DNA from: Zea mays
Taxonomy: Eukaryota > Streptophyta > Magnoliopsida > Poales > Poaceae
Assembly: GCF_902167145.1 (NCBI RefSeq)
Contig: NC_050096.1
Location: 180,641,825-180,705,824 of the forward strand
Direction of reading: 5' to 3'
DNA length: 64,000 bases
Shown one piece after another: positions 11,569 through 22,542 of the stretch. The translations under genes and the position numbers were made by a program. The notes under the pieces are model-generated. The model did no database searches, was not told where the DNA came from, and saw only the letters and a program-made list of their open reading frames with translations. Every line of letters starts with the position of its first letter. The first letter of the stretch is position 1.

Positions 11569-12688
11569 TGAAAGGGAATTAGGCTTACACCTTTTTCCTA
11601 ATTGATTTTGGTGGTTGAATTGCCCAACACAAATAATTGGACTAACTAGTTTGCTCTAGTCTATAAATTTTACAGGTGCCAAAGGTTCACAATAAGCCAA
11701 TAAAAATACCAAGAAAGGGTTCAAACAAAGAGAGCAAAAGACAACCCAAAGGCATCCTGGTCCGGTGCACCACCGGACAGTGTCCGGTGCACTAGGGCAC
11801 TCGACGCTGAACTCGCTACCTTCGGGAAAATGGGAGGTCGCTCCGCTATAATTCACCGGACTGTCCGGTGAAGCACCGGACAGTGTCCGGTGTCACACCA
11901 GACTGTCCGGTGTGCGAGCGGAGCAACGGCTACTTCGCGCGCAACGGTCGACTGCAACGCATTTAATGCGCGCCTGCGCGCGCAGAGGACAGAGCACGCG
12001 TAGTTGGCGCACCGGACAGTCTACAGGACCTGTCCGGTGCACCACCGGACAGCCCAGAGGCCCCACAAGTCAGAGCTCCAACGGTCGAACCACAACGGTC
12101 TGCTGACGTGGCTGGCGCACCGGACTGTCTGGTGCGCCATGCGACAGTCCAAGTTTTCCACCTTCAACACATTACAAGAGCTATAACATTCAATTCTAGA
12201 CACTCCAAAGAGATCAAATCCTCTCCCAAGTCCGGAATCACTCCAAATCAAATAGTGACTAGAGAGAGCGACGTTTGTGTTCATTTGAGCTCTTGCACTT
12301 GGATCGCTTCTTTTCTTTCTCATTCTTCTTGTGATCAAACTCAATTGTAACCAAGGCAAGAGACACCAATTGTGTGGTGGTCCTTGCAGGAACTTTGTGT
12401 TCCGTTTGATTGAGAAGAGAAGCTCACTCGGTCTAAGTGACCGTTTGAGAGAGGGAAAGGGTTGAAAGAGACCCGGTCTTTGTGACCACCTCAACGGGGA
12501 GTAGGTTTGCAAGAACCGAACCTCGGTAAAACAAATCATCGTGTCTCACGCTTTATTTGCCCGCGATTTGTTTTTCACCCTCTCTCTCTCGAACTCGTTC
12601 TTATTTCTAACGGTAACCCGGCTTGTAGTTGTGCTTAAGTTTATAAATTTCAGATTCACCCTATTCACCCCCCTCTAGGCGACTTTCA
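11569..12688 (+). repeat. 3' LTR of Sirevirus C (1120 bp)
   Basis: It starts TGAAAGGGAATTAGG and ends CTAGGCGACTTTCA. The promoter-proximal part (about 11758-12140) is packed with CACCGGACAGTGTCCGGTG-like inverted motifs. Compared with the LTR at 63254, it lacks about 80 bp between the end of this motif block (near 12147) and TCCAAGTTTTC. That block includes the TATA box. Confidence 0.9.
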
Positions 12689-12705
12689 AGAACAAATCTC
12701 CAACA

Positions 12706-12725
12706 TTGGCGCCCACCTCCGGTGA
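12706..12725 (+). other. Primer binding site of element D
   Basis: TTGGCGCCCACCTCCGGTGA directly follows the LTR end AACAAATCTCCAACA. It matches the sites of A, E and F. Confidence 0.75.
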
Positions 12726-12765
12726 ACCCCTTTTCGACCACCTTCGGCAAGCAGTGACCTTCGTC

Positions 12766-14294
12766 ATGCCGCCGAAGAAGGCTTCAGCACCAGGGACCGC
12801 TGCACTGCAGCCGCTGGACCCAAACCAAGAAACTCTTTCTCTTCGAGAGGCTCGAAGCTAGAAGAGGAAAGCCACCAGTCCAACACTCCAGGAGTAGGAG
12901 TTGGACCAAGAAATCAGGGACATGGAGATCATCCATCAGCAAGTACAAAGAAAGAAGGAGAAGATGGTGCGTCTGGCTGATCTTCAAAGGAAGATCGACG
13001 AATCCACTGAAGAAGTGTGTCATCTTGTTCAAGATGTACAAGATCGAAGGCCCCAACACAGGGAGCTTCGTCAAGAAGGCTTATTCAATGAAGATGGATG
13101 GTATGATGATTTTAATCATGATACCTTTACTTTTGATGATGCTTCCCCCTTGGCAGCAGAACTGCAGGCTACCCCATGGCCCCCATCATACAAGCCACCT
13201 CAGCTCCCCATGTATGATGGGCACTCAGATCCAAACCAGTTTCTGGTGAGTTACGAAGCAACTATATCTTCGTATGGGGGCAACACTGCAGTCATGGCGA
13301 AGTCCTTCGTCATGGCAGTTCGGAATGTAGCCAAGACATGGTATTCTTCTCTTCAAACAGGGACTATCACGTCGTGGAAAAAGCTTAAGGACATGTTGGT
13401 TACCAGCTTCCAAGGCTTTAAAACGAAGCCGGTCACAGCTCAGGCTCTGTTCCAATGCACGCAAGACCACGAAGAATACCTTCAGGCATATGTACGAAGG
13501 TTCTTGCGATTGAGGGCACAAGCGCCTATGGTGCCCAATGAGATTGTCATTGAGGCCATGATCAAGGGTCTTCGTCCAGGACCTATCGCCCAATATTTCG
13601 CCAGGAATCCCCCACAAACACTGGAGAAGCTGCTTCAGAAGATGGATGAGTACATCCGAGCCGACAATGATTTTCGCCAAAGAAGGGAGTAAGCTTACAG
13701 ATTCTTCGAAATGACCAGGGCTTCGTAGGAAGAATCCATCCGAGGCATGTTAGGTCAATCCATAACTCTACTCAAAGTGACGACAAAGGAAGTCAGTCTC
13801 AGAGGTCACAATATACCTCACAGTCTTTGGGGCAACAACGAAGTTCTTTCAGGCCACCAGCTCCGAGGGGCAGAGGCGCCAAGGGCTTCAGAGGAAGATT
13901 TGGGGATCAGCCTAGAAAGATCTACTGCTTATTCTGTGGTGAGGATAAGGGCCATACTACAAGAATGTGCCACGTCACCATTCAGAAGCAAAAAGAGATA
14001 GCAGAAGCCAAAGCTCGGCAGAATCAGCCGAAGCAGGTCTTGCACACTACTTCGTGTCACTCTCCTTACATACCAGAGTATGTGAACAATCATCCTGCAG
14101 CTTCTGTCACTTCGGCCAGCCATTCACAGGCTTCCTGGCCACAACTCCCGCCTCCGCCACCACTACAACCGACCTATTCCCGAAGCCAGCAGCCAGAAGG
14201 GCGCCAACACTCTCAACAGCAACGGGAATTCAGGGAGGAATCTGAAGCTCGCACAATCAACAGTACTGTGCCAGAATCAAAACACATCTATTGA
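12766..14294 (+). pseudogene. gag: gag of element D, several stops and one frameshift
   Basis: The ATG at 12766 starts MPPKKASAPG, homologous to the gag of A and E. The coiled-coil stretch is followed by the capsid domain (about 13190-13690) and a zinc knuckle CLFCGEDKGHTTRMC (about 13923-13967), then a Q- and P-rich tail ending ESKHIY as in A and E. Stops are TAG near 12858, TAG near 12895 and TAA near 13690. Near 13716 one G is missing relative to A, shifting the frame. The protein cannot be made from this copy. No protease or RT follows. Confidence 0.85.
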
Positions 14295-15303
14295 GAGATA
14301 TCCTACCTCTGAAACATTTTTACGTTCATTGTCATTTTGTTTCTAATAAGGAACAATCAATGTAAACCTAGTTTTAATTTCTTGTAATAGCTTCGCTCCT
14401 GTCAGAATGAAATATATCTTCTTCAAAGACTTACGAAGCTCAAAAATTGCTGAAGCTCAAAAGGCATTCCTAAGGGAATGCAGAGCTAAAAATCACAGTG
14501 CAAGTTTCACCGAAGCTACAAAAAGTTGTTCTTAAGGAACGCAGCGTAAGTTTGTCGAAGCTATAAAAAGTCGTTCCTAAGGGAGCACAGTGTAAGTTTT
14601 CTGCTCCAAAGTCGTTCCAAAGGGAATGCAGAGCCAAATACCGCCGAAATATAAGGCGAAGCGCGAAAAGTCAACTCGAAAAATACCGCCGAAATAGAAG
14701 GTGAAGAAGTTCAAAAGACGTTCCTAAGGGGATGCAGAACTTACACCGAAAAATAAGCGGTGAAGCCGAACAATAAACGGCAAAGAGATTTTGATCGTTC
14801 CTAAGGGGACGCAGAGATTGTGTTCCAGCATGGGTGTGTGTCTTCAGCATTAGCATCATTATTTGCATCATATCAGCTCATCATCTCGCATAGCATCACA
14901 TCATACATCATATTGCACCAATGACACGAATTGAAAACGAAGTCAATCTTCGGAGAATGCTTTACAAAAATGAAGAGGTGCTAAGGCACAAAGTAAGCTG
15001 AGAAATACAGCTTCGTCAGTTCTATTGCAAAAGAAGGGATTCTTCGTTTATGAAGCTGGGAGGTTTTCACGAAGTATGGATATATTCGCGAAGCACGTAT
15101 TTTCTTCTTTGTGAAGCATGAAAAGAAGGGAAGGTGTTTTTTTCGCCGAAGGCTCAAAAACGGTATGTACATAAAGTTTCAAGCATCGCAAAGAGTTGAA
15201 TTACAAACAACTTACATATTAAATTCAAAACTATACATATCAAATTTTACAGACTTATTTCAGCAAATGTTACATTAATAGCCTAAAAATGTTTTTACAA
15301 TAA
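14295..15303. repeat. Convergent spacer of element D with tandem repeats
   Basis: This non-coding stretch lies between gag (+) and the aORF (-). From about 14440 to 14830 variants of AAAAGTCGTTCCTAAGGGA with GCAGAGC or GCAGCGTAAG are repeated, in the orientation expected for the inverse of the repeats in A and E relative to the plus strand. The rest is AT-rich without a recognisable feature. Confidence 0.65.
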
Positions 15304-18300
15304 CTAATATTCTTCCTTTGGAACCTTCTCTGCAACCTCGTTAAGCAATTTGTTAACAACTTCGTCAACAATAGCTTTGGCCATATTGATGATTTCTATT
15401 GCTTTCATTGTTTCTGGGTCGGCCAGTGGGTCGAACGGCTCCGGAGGAGGAGGTAATTCAGCTACGGTAGAAAACATCAATTAGTTCGAAGTCACGAAAA
15501 CAAACAACGAAGCTAAAGACCATTAAACGATACATATCCGTCTCTCGCGTTCGGCAGCTTCCTCAGCTTTTTTCGCCGCTTCTCGAGCGTCATGAATATC
15601 TTTTTCACTTTTCTTCATTATTTCGTGAGCCATCTCTCGGCCGCCATTTTCCCAGATGTCAGTGAAAATTTTTCCGCCCATTAAACATGCTTCGGCCGAG
15701 GGATCTTTTGTGTCATCCATGGAGAGGGCAGCTTCGGCCTGGGCCAAGGTTTTAACATGATCGCAACCCGCCTTCTCCAGGATGGCTGAAATTCCTCTTG
15801 CACCGGAGAACGCGCAAACATCCTCGCGATCACTTAAAATTTCCTCAAAAGCTTCGGCTTCTCCGCTTATCCACTCGATAACACCCTCAGGGTCACCTCG
15901 TATGAAGTTATCTTCGTTTGAATAGGCGCCCACGTTGGCGAAGCTAGTCTTTATCTTCTCCACGCAGCCCAAAGATTTTTCAAAACATCTTTCCTTGGAT
16001 GCGCGAAGTTCTTTAACTGTCTTTTCTAAATAGTTTTTCCAATATTCGCTAGCATCTCGGTTAGCTTCAGCAACAACGCATTTTTCTTTGGCCTCTGCTA
16101 ATTGTTTCCGAAGGTCTTCGATTTCATTCTTTTGGACCTCAGCTTGAGCTTTGGAACTAGCTTCGTCTTCTTTTATTTTGTTTATCAATGAAATTAATAT
16201 CTTGTCCTTTTCAAGGCCTTCGTTACTTAGTTCAATCACCTCCGAACGAAGGTTGTTCAGAGCCATTGTATACCCTTCATCTTCAATGTTTTTCTGTGCT
16301 CTAAGGGCATTGCTAAGGATTAAGCCCTGCAAGAGGAGGATAGGATTAAATATAAGCAAATGAAACGATTTGTTTTCAAATACAAAATTAACTTTTATAC
16401 CTTTATGCTATTATATGCTAAGCTATCAGCCAATTCATCCTTTGATAATACTGAGAGGCCATCTTCTAGCTTCGGAAATCCGATGCTTCTACCTATCTCC
16501 CGATAAACAGATATTTCTTTATTATCTGGGAGACAGTACAAAAATCTTCTTCCCCACTGCCATTGAACATTAATGACCCCTTCGGGTATTTCAGTTTTTG
16601 GGCATAATGCTGAGCTTCTCGTTCTTCTTCCTTAGAGAGTCCTTTTCCCGAAGCATGGCGGATAATGTATTCAATGCTCTCTTTTAAAGCTCCGGGAGTA
16701 CAAGTGGCAACCTTTTCAGGTGAAATTTGCTCTGTGGCCTTTTCTTCTGTTGCCTTTTCTTCAATTTCCGCAGGCTTTTTCTCAGCGGGCTCTGAAGGCC
16801 CATCTTCGGTATTAGCTTGGATTACTGCAGCTTCAATTTCGGCCGGCTTTGTTTCAGCTTCGATCTACGCTTTCGAGGCTTCGGCAGTTTTCCTTGAAGG
16901 AGTAGAGTTCAAAGTCTTTACCGATTCTAGCACATCTAGTACATTGGCCGTCCTTCTCCTCTTGGGAGTTGCGGCAGAACTTTTTTGTGCCTTCGGCGCT
17001 ATTACTTCTGATGAAGGGTTTAAAATTTCTAACACTTTAGTTTCTCCAATATTTGACTCTTCAGCCTTATCCTTATCAGTCTTCGACTCAGCTAGATCAA
17101 CCGAAGGTGCCTTCGGCATTATAGCCGGCTCTTCAGCCTTATGCGTAGGAGGAATAGGTTCTCTTGGTTCAGCGGCTGAACAGGCCTCCCCGCCAAATTC
17201 AGGCACCACGGCCGGCTCAATATAGCGTGGCCGGTGGGTAAGGACCTTCAACTTTTTGCCCTTCGGCGCAGGCTTGTCTGGAGTGGCCGAAGCAGCAGTT
17301 TTGCTCTTCTTTCCCTGACCTTGCAGTGGATAGCGATAGTCGGGGTAGACGAAACCAATGGCATCAAAAACTATGTTCAATCTCTTTTTTTCTCTGACCT
17401 CCGAAGGCTGTGGATAATGCATTGTCTTCCGCCTTGGAATATGATCCAAGCAGTTCATCACTAGTAACTTCGATGCATTTTAGCTAGTCATCGTTTGGTT
17501 CATCGAATTTGTCCCCGTATCTGAATGTGTACTTCAGTCGGACCAGTTCACCTTCACTAGATTCGGTGATGGTCTCCTTCGGCATTTCCTAGCTCTCTAT
17601 AAGTGGCCATACTCTGTATGCTATGTGCTCTTGAACTAAATCTCTCGTACCAATAAAGAAGCAGACAATACCAAATGCCTTCTGACATGCTTCAACGGCT
17701 TTGTCAATTTGAACCTTCGGCCTTCGGAGGCCGAAGCGGGACCAAATGGGACGCATAATAACTTCCTTAATATCTTCTCTTGCCTTCAAGTCATTCTTCA
17801 CGTAAAACCATTCCTCCATCCAGGCCCCGGGCCACCTTTTCTGGTATGTTGGCACCGGGTAGCTTGCGTTGGGGCGGGCGATAAATCCATAACAGCCAAA
17901 ATTGTTATGATATTGTTCTTTGCCCATGGGCTTCGTCTCGTATACAAGCTCGTGCATACTGCAAAAGCATTTTGCGCTTGGCTCCAGTCACTGGCTTCTC
18001 ACAGCCCAAACAAAAATCCTCATTCTAATAATAGCTTTGGGGGTTATCTGATGAACGTAAATCTGATAAATTTTCAGCACTTCGACCACAAACCTGCTCA
18101 ATGGAAACCGAAGCCCAGCTTTAAAGAAGCTTCGGTAAATCACAACTTCGTCTTCCTCGGAGGCAGGGACGTTGTTGTCTCCACCAACTCTCACAATAGA
18201 CATATCCTGAAAGTACCTTCCTCTCATATTGTCAAGATGGCTTTGTTTAATTGTTGATTTCCCAAAAATTGTGTGACTCGACCTCCACGGCCGATCCTCT

Positions 18301-18515
18301 GAATCTTCTCCCCCGCTTTTAGCATCATAATCATCACTATCACCGGTATCTTCAGATAGACCTTCCAGTATTTCCTTAGTAATTTTCTCTGTATTTGAAT
18401 TTGCCATTGACTCGATAAATCCAGCTATGTAAGGATTTGCGGCCTTCTTTTCCTCAAAGAGCTTCTCCTCTTCAGTAAGCTTCGTATCAGCAGCAACCTT
18501 CTTATCTTGAGACAT
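15304..18515 (-). pseudogene. Antisense ORF (aORF) of element D, three exons, broken
   Basis: Homologue of the aORF of A. Exons on the minus strand are 18515-16401, 16326-15534 (793 nt) and 15461-15304, with GT-AG introns between them. The N-terminus is MSQDKKVAADTKL, then an acidic segment, then the conserved block with FFKAGLRFPLS and EWFYVKNDLKAREDIK. A TGA near 17995, TAG codons near 17590 and 17485 (each in place of Trp) and a TAG near 16865 break exon 1. A small deletion near 16540 also shifts the frame in the conserved segment before the intron. Exon 2 (278 codons including read-through at its end) is open and exon 3 is open. It converges on gag of the same element. Confidence 0.8.
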
Positions 18516-18665
18516 CTTTTTCTTCGAAAATAACAAAAATGGGTCTTTTAAACCGAAGCCCAGGAAGCTTGAGAAACTAGCAAGCGTTAGTGAGCAAGAG
18601 CTATAAAATTGAGAAAACAAAGCAAATGGCACAAGCAGCGTACCAAATGTGGTTGGTGCGAGTTC

Positions 18666-18675
18666 TTATTTATAC
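18666..18675 (-). promoter_or_regulatory. TATA box of the element D antisense ORF
   Basis: On the minus strand CGTATAAATA lies about 150 bp upstream of the ATG at 18515, the same spacing as in element A. Confidence 0.55.
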
Positions 18676-18817
18676 GCTCGGCACGCTCCAAATTGGAGGG
18701 TCCCGTCTGTCATTGACTGTTGCCATTCTAGCAAATGGAAGGTGTTTTTTCGGACCTTCGGCTTAAGGCCTTCGTCCATGTCGCAGTCTGAATTCGTTAT
18801 CTCAAACAAATTAATAC

Positions 18818-18830
18818 AGCGAGGGGCTAC
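18818..18830 (+). other. Polypurine tract of element D
   Basis: GCGAGGGGCTAC lies directly before the 3' LTR start TGTTGGGGGCC. Its reverse complement, GTAGCCCCTC, follows the 3' LTRs of E (24524) and, as GTAGCCCCTT, of F (25520), which fixes their orientation. Confidence 0.7.
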
Positions 18831-19502
18831 TGTTGGGGGCCTTCGTCCTCCGAAGGTCATCAAAAATGTAATTTAACAATGTCTTCCAAGCATGGTTTAT
18901 GGACAGGTACCTTCGAATTCAGGATTAAAAGCATACACAATGAGAAAGAGCACGATCGTGAAGAAGGTTGCCGTTGCTCCGAAGCTATGCGCAAGGGAGC
19001 TTCGGTTTAATCGCAGAAAAAGGAACCGACTTAAAGGGGAAAAGGCTATCTAGTCCTCATAGATTTTTCTATAAGTCAATAGTAAATGTAAAGGGCATAA
19101 CTGTAATTTCTCACCGGCTGTGTCATGTGCCTATAAATAGATGAACAGTACCCTCGTACTGTTCACGCTGACTTGTATTTGCTGGTGCGTCACGCTTGTA
19201 CTTTTACTTTCTGTCAAGCCGAAGGTACATATGTAATTTAATATTGTTTCTATTTTTCCATGATAATATAATGAGGATGAATTGATAATGATGTATAATT
19301 GTTCATGTTGTGTCTTATATTTCATATGTTTCTCCTTTTATTAACATATACCCCGATGATGAAGGTATGTCCTTTATGACCTTCGTCTGAAGATCATTAT
19401 ATCCTAAGGGAAATAATGTTTCGAAGGACAAAGGGCATTAACATTTAATATTTTGTGTTGCCTTGTTCTTAATTCATAGCATTTGAGAACAAGTCCCCAA
19501 CA
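18831..19502 (+). repeat. 3' LTR of element D (672 bp)
   Basis: It runs from TGTTGGGGGCCTTCGTCC to GAGAACAAGTCCCCAACA. The TATA box CTATAAATAG is at 19131-19140. It is related to the LTRs of A, E and F in opposite orientation. Confidence 0.9.
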
Positions 19503-19861
19503 CTAATAATAGTTGTGGACCTCTACATGCCTCTTGGCTAGGACTAGGGATGTATTATATTTTGTCTTCATTTTCTTCTTCAACTTATTAGGAAAAATTG
19601 GATAATTGATCATACTTATTATGGATAATTGATCATACTTATGCTATTTGCAGTATGCTTCACTCCCACCTGTCTCCATTGACGCTGGATGGCTGGGTCA
19701 TGGTTTCGTGGTTGCAATGCCCATACCCTCCTCAATTTCACTCGTGCGACATCTACCTTGGTGTAATACCCAAAACTTTCCCTAAATAAAGGACAAGATG
19801 ATTTGCTATATATTGTTTTGATTTTCTTATTTATTTAGCATACAATCACCATCATGTCTAA
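19503..19861. other. Older flank of element D, possible exon scrap
   Basis: Mostly AT-rich sequence. A 22 bp unit, GGATAATTGATCATACTTAT, occurs twice at about 19599 and 19621. From about 19650 to 19755 an exon-like open stretch follows a possible acceptor CTATTTGCAG; it reads YASLPPVSIDAGWLGHGF and onward. I do not recognise the protein. It could be a gene remnant or chance. Confidence 0.25.
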
Positions 19862-20229
19862 CTAGCTGGATGTCCATGCGTTGCAACGGGAATATATAAT
19901 ACCAGTATACTACGATAACTTATATACAAAATCTGTGTTATATTGTTATGAGAAAATGTTTCATAATCAATTTGTGATCCTAGCCATACATAAATTTTGT
20001 TATTTTAATTTAGTTATTTCACCACTACATTGCAACCATCAGTATCATGCAGACTTTGATATATGCCACGATTTGTATGGTCTCATCATTGGAGAGCACG
20101 AGCACATTCCACACATGCCGAAAAAATTCCCTCGTACATCGTTAGTCATCAGACACGCACCACCATATGCTCTTGCTTAAACAAAAAGGTAAGTGTGTAT
20201 GTGTTTGCGAAGAGAATTAAAGGCAGGCC

Positions 20230-20870
20230 GGCACAAAAGCTACCCTGACGGTGGCGAGGATGACGAACTGGTCACTGTTGTCGATCCTCCTCTGTGTCAC
20301 CTCCGGCGCCAAGATGACGCCACAATCCTCGATGTAGTAGTCGTCGAACGCACGCGACATGACGAGTACCGATGACTCTTGGTTGGGCTGCCAAACGAAG
20401 TGCACCCCGGGCTCATCAGCGAGGTAGTACCCCTGGCTGTTGCACCATCGAATGCGCTATTCCACTACATACATCATGTTCGAGGACACTCACACAACGT
20501 CAGCAACGTCCATCGTCCCAGCGCACAAGAATTCATGTCCGGTCAGTAGCGACTTACGTGGCAGGTTGGGCTTCAGGTGGACGATGAGCTGGACGGCGTG
20601 ATGACATCGTCGTCGGATGTGGTGTCCAGAACAACCCAAGAGTCGTCGACGTTGGCGACAACCATGAGGCCCCCCTGCTTAACGATGGATAGCGCGGTGC
20701 AGCTGCTCTGGACCGCGTCCAAGCGGCGGCTTCGCGGGAGCTTGTCGTACACAGCGGCGCATGCGACCACATAAGACTGCTTTTAGAGGTCGAACTGACA
20801 GTCTCCAAGCTTCTTCTCGTCATCGATGAGCGACGACAACGCGAATGCCTCCTGCTCATGGAGTTTGTTC
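20230..20870 (-). pseudogene. Captured protein phosphatase 2C fragment, two exons
   Basis: On the minus strand two coding pieces surround a 121 bp GT-AG intron (20557-20437). Exon 1 (about 20870-20558) reads SCTALSIVKQGGLMVVANV followed by DDSWVVLDT, matching the PP2C core motif around the GDSRAVL strand, then AVQLIVHLKPNLP in another frame. Exon 2 (20436-20230) contains SVLVMSRAFDDYYIEDCG and FVILATV, matching the PP2C segment that normally has AFGD and ATDGVWD. The glycine of AFGD is replaced by D, and the copy stops before the DG metal-binding pair. A TAG near 20786 and a frameshift near 20600 also break it. The N-terminal catalytic part and the C terminus are absent, so it cannot be an active phosphatase. 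Confidence 0.75.
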
Positions 20871-21188
20871 GGGGTTTGAAGTAGGAAACATGGATTCATG
20901 TTTGGCGTTGGTTTATGAAAATGACTCACAAGTCTGATCCATGGAAAAAAATATTACGAAGAAAAAATTTCACACATGCAAAAAAGGGAGTTTAAGTATA
21001 ATGCATTATTCAAACAAAAGAAATAGCATGCAAAGCTCTTCTTTAAATAATATTACCTCCATCCAAAAATATAATTCAAGAATATCGGTGATACTTATCT
21101 ACTACTACGCATTGTGCAATGGTAGCAAGTGAGCTTAGAGAGAGATGTAGTAGATGTGTTTCCTGTCATAGATGTAGACATAAACACA

Positions 21189-21725
21189 TATAGGTGGGTG
21201 CTCGTGCGTTGCAACGGAAACATTTAATATCATGATAACTTATGAACAAATGTGTGTTATACTATTATGTGAAAATGTTTCGTAATTAATTTGTGATCCT
21301 AGCCATATATAAATTTTGTTATTTCAATCTAACTATTTCATCACTACATTGCAACCAACAGTACCGTGCAGACTTCTATACATGATAGTTGAATGCCCGT
21401 GCGTTGCAACGGGAATATATAATACCAGTATACTACGATAACTTATATACAAAATATGTGTTATACCGTTATGAGAAAATGTTTCATAATCAATTTGTGA
21501 TTCTGGCCATACATAAATTTTGTTATTTATAATCTATCTGTTTCACCACTACATTGCAACCATCAGTATCATGCAGACTTTGATATATATCACGATTTGT
21601 ATGATCTCATTATTGGAGAGCACGTTTCACACATACCGGAAGAAATTCTCTCGTACATCGTTAGTCATTGGACACGTACCACCATACGCTTTTGCTTAAA
21701 CAAAAAGGTAAGTGTGTGTTTACAA
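21189..21725 (-). repeat. Two extra copies of the H1 3'-terminal domain
   Basis: The first about 340 bp of H1 next to its 3' end (19862-20200) are repeated inside the element: a diverged copy at about 21189-21384 and a close copy at about 21385-21725. Each begins with the hairpin core GTGCGTTGCAACGG. Their terminal bases read CTAT rather than CTAG on the minus strand. They may be nested Helitron 3' ends or internal duplications. Confidence 0.75.
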
Positions 21726-22309
21726 GACTAATGGTCAAACATCGTATAACCACAAAGTTAGAATACTATATTAATATATTAAATAAATTAATCCAATAGA
21801 CATAGATTAACCCAATTAACATAGGATAAATAAATATCTAATTATAAAAGTATGAAACATGGTATAATCAATGTTGTTACTGCGTAGTAAATATTCATAC
21901 GAGACTAACACAACTGGAACGATTCAATTTGGAATTAAAATGGGGAAGTTACGAATTTCCAAAGTTTCTATGTATTTGATATAGGATTAATTAGGAAATC
22001 AATTTTATTGTTGTTTTCATGACAAAACAGAGGTATTATGTGATAAAAATAATATTATAGAATTATAGAAATTGGAATGAACTCATTTGGATTTAATATG
22101 AAATTTCCATGTATTAAATGGGTTTCTGCAATTATTTTTAAACTAAAAATCAATTTCTAAACTCCTTTTCCCTATTTTCTTTATTTCCTGGACTGCGTCC
22201 CAAATTCCAGAAAGATCAGGGGCCAAGCTATAAATGTTTTTCTAGACTCAGTTAGCATACAGAGTGGACGGTGGGTTAAACACAAAAGACGTTTTAGTTG
22301 AAGTTGTAC

Positions 22310-22400
22310 ACAATTCGACATGAGTCATGTTGGCTAGAGGGTGGAAGGCTAGGCATTATGCTCAATAGATCCAAGGTTTGATCCCTAGGCAGCCACAGTT
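22310..22400 (+). other. tRNA-like (SINE-like) segment in Helitron H1
   Basis: TTGGCTAGAGGGTGGAAGGC resembles a pol III A box, and AGGTTTGATCCC about 35 bp later resembles a B box. The body does not fold into a clear cloverleaf. It could be a SINE head or chance. It is not a tRNA gene. Confidence 0.25.
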
Positions 22401-22542
22401 TGATTTTTTTTCTGCGCGCGGAAAACTGGTGTGCGGGATTGGACGGCTGAGATTGTAGAACGGTAGAATGGACGGCTGAGATCGCAGAATGGCAGAACAC
22501 AAAAAGGCAGGCTACTATTGCTAACTTAATAAGTAGTAGAGA

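Larger units (their letters stand above)
7679..12688 (+). mobile_element. Sirevirus (Ji/Opie-type copia) element C, 3' part
   Basis: Pol from the integrase zinc finger to RNase H, a long purine-tract region and the 3' LTR (11569-12688) are present. The 5' LTR, gag and protease lie left of the window, beyond elements A and B. It is inserted into the 5' LTR of element D: 17 bp of that LTR (12689-12705) reappear right after its 3' end, with agaac (12689-12693) as the presumed right target duplication. Confidence 0.85.
12689..19502 (+). mobile_element. Gypsy element D (zeon-like), 5' LTR disrupted by C
   Basis: Visible parts are the last 17 bp of the 5' LTR (12689-12705), the PBS, gag (+), a spacer with tandem repeats, the antisense ORF (-), a polypurine tract and the 3' LTR (18831-19502). 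The internal region is 6.1 kb, so the whole element would be about 7.5 kb, close to the size I recall for zeon-1. It carries no pol. The right target duplication should be ctaat (19503-19507); the left copy is outside the window. Confidence 0.85.
19862..22542 (-). mobile_element. Helitron H1 (2681 bp)
   Basis: On the minus strand it begins TCTCTACTACTTATTAAG (at 22542) and ends with a CG-rich hairpin CCCGTTGCAACGCATGG followed by CTAG (19865-19862). The flanking bases are A on the 5' side and T on the 3' side, as expected for Helitron insertion between A and T without target duplication. Both ends fit the maize Helitron consensus as I know it. No RepHel helicase is encoded, so it is non-autonomous. 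It holds a gene fragment at 20230-20870. Confidence 0.85.

Noticed and set aside
12021..12539. 172-codon minus-strand frame in the 3' LTR of Sirevirus C
   Set aside because: It lies wholly in the LTR and reflects its low stop density on that strand.
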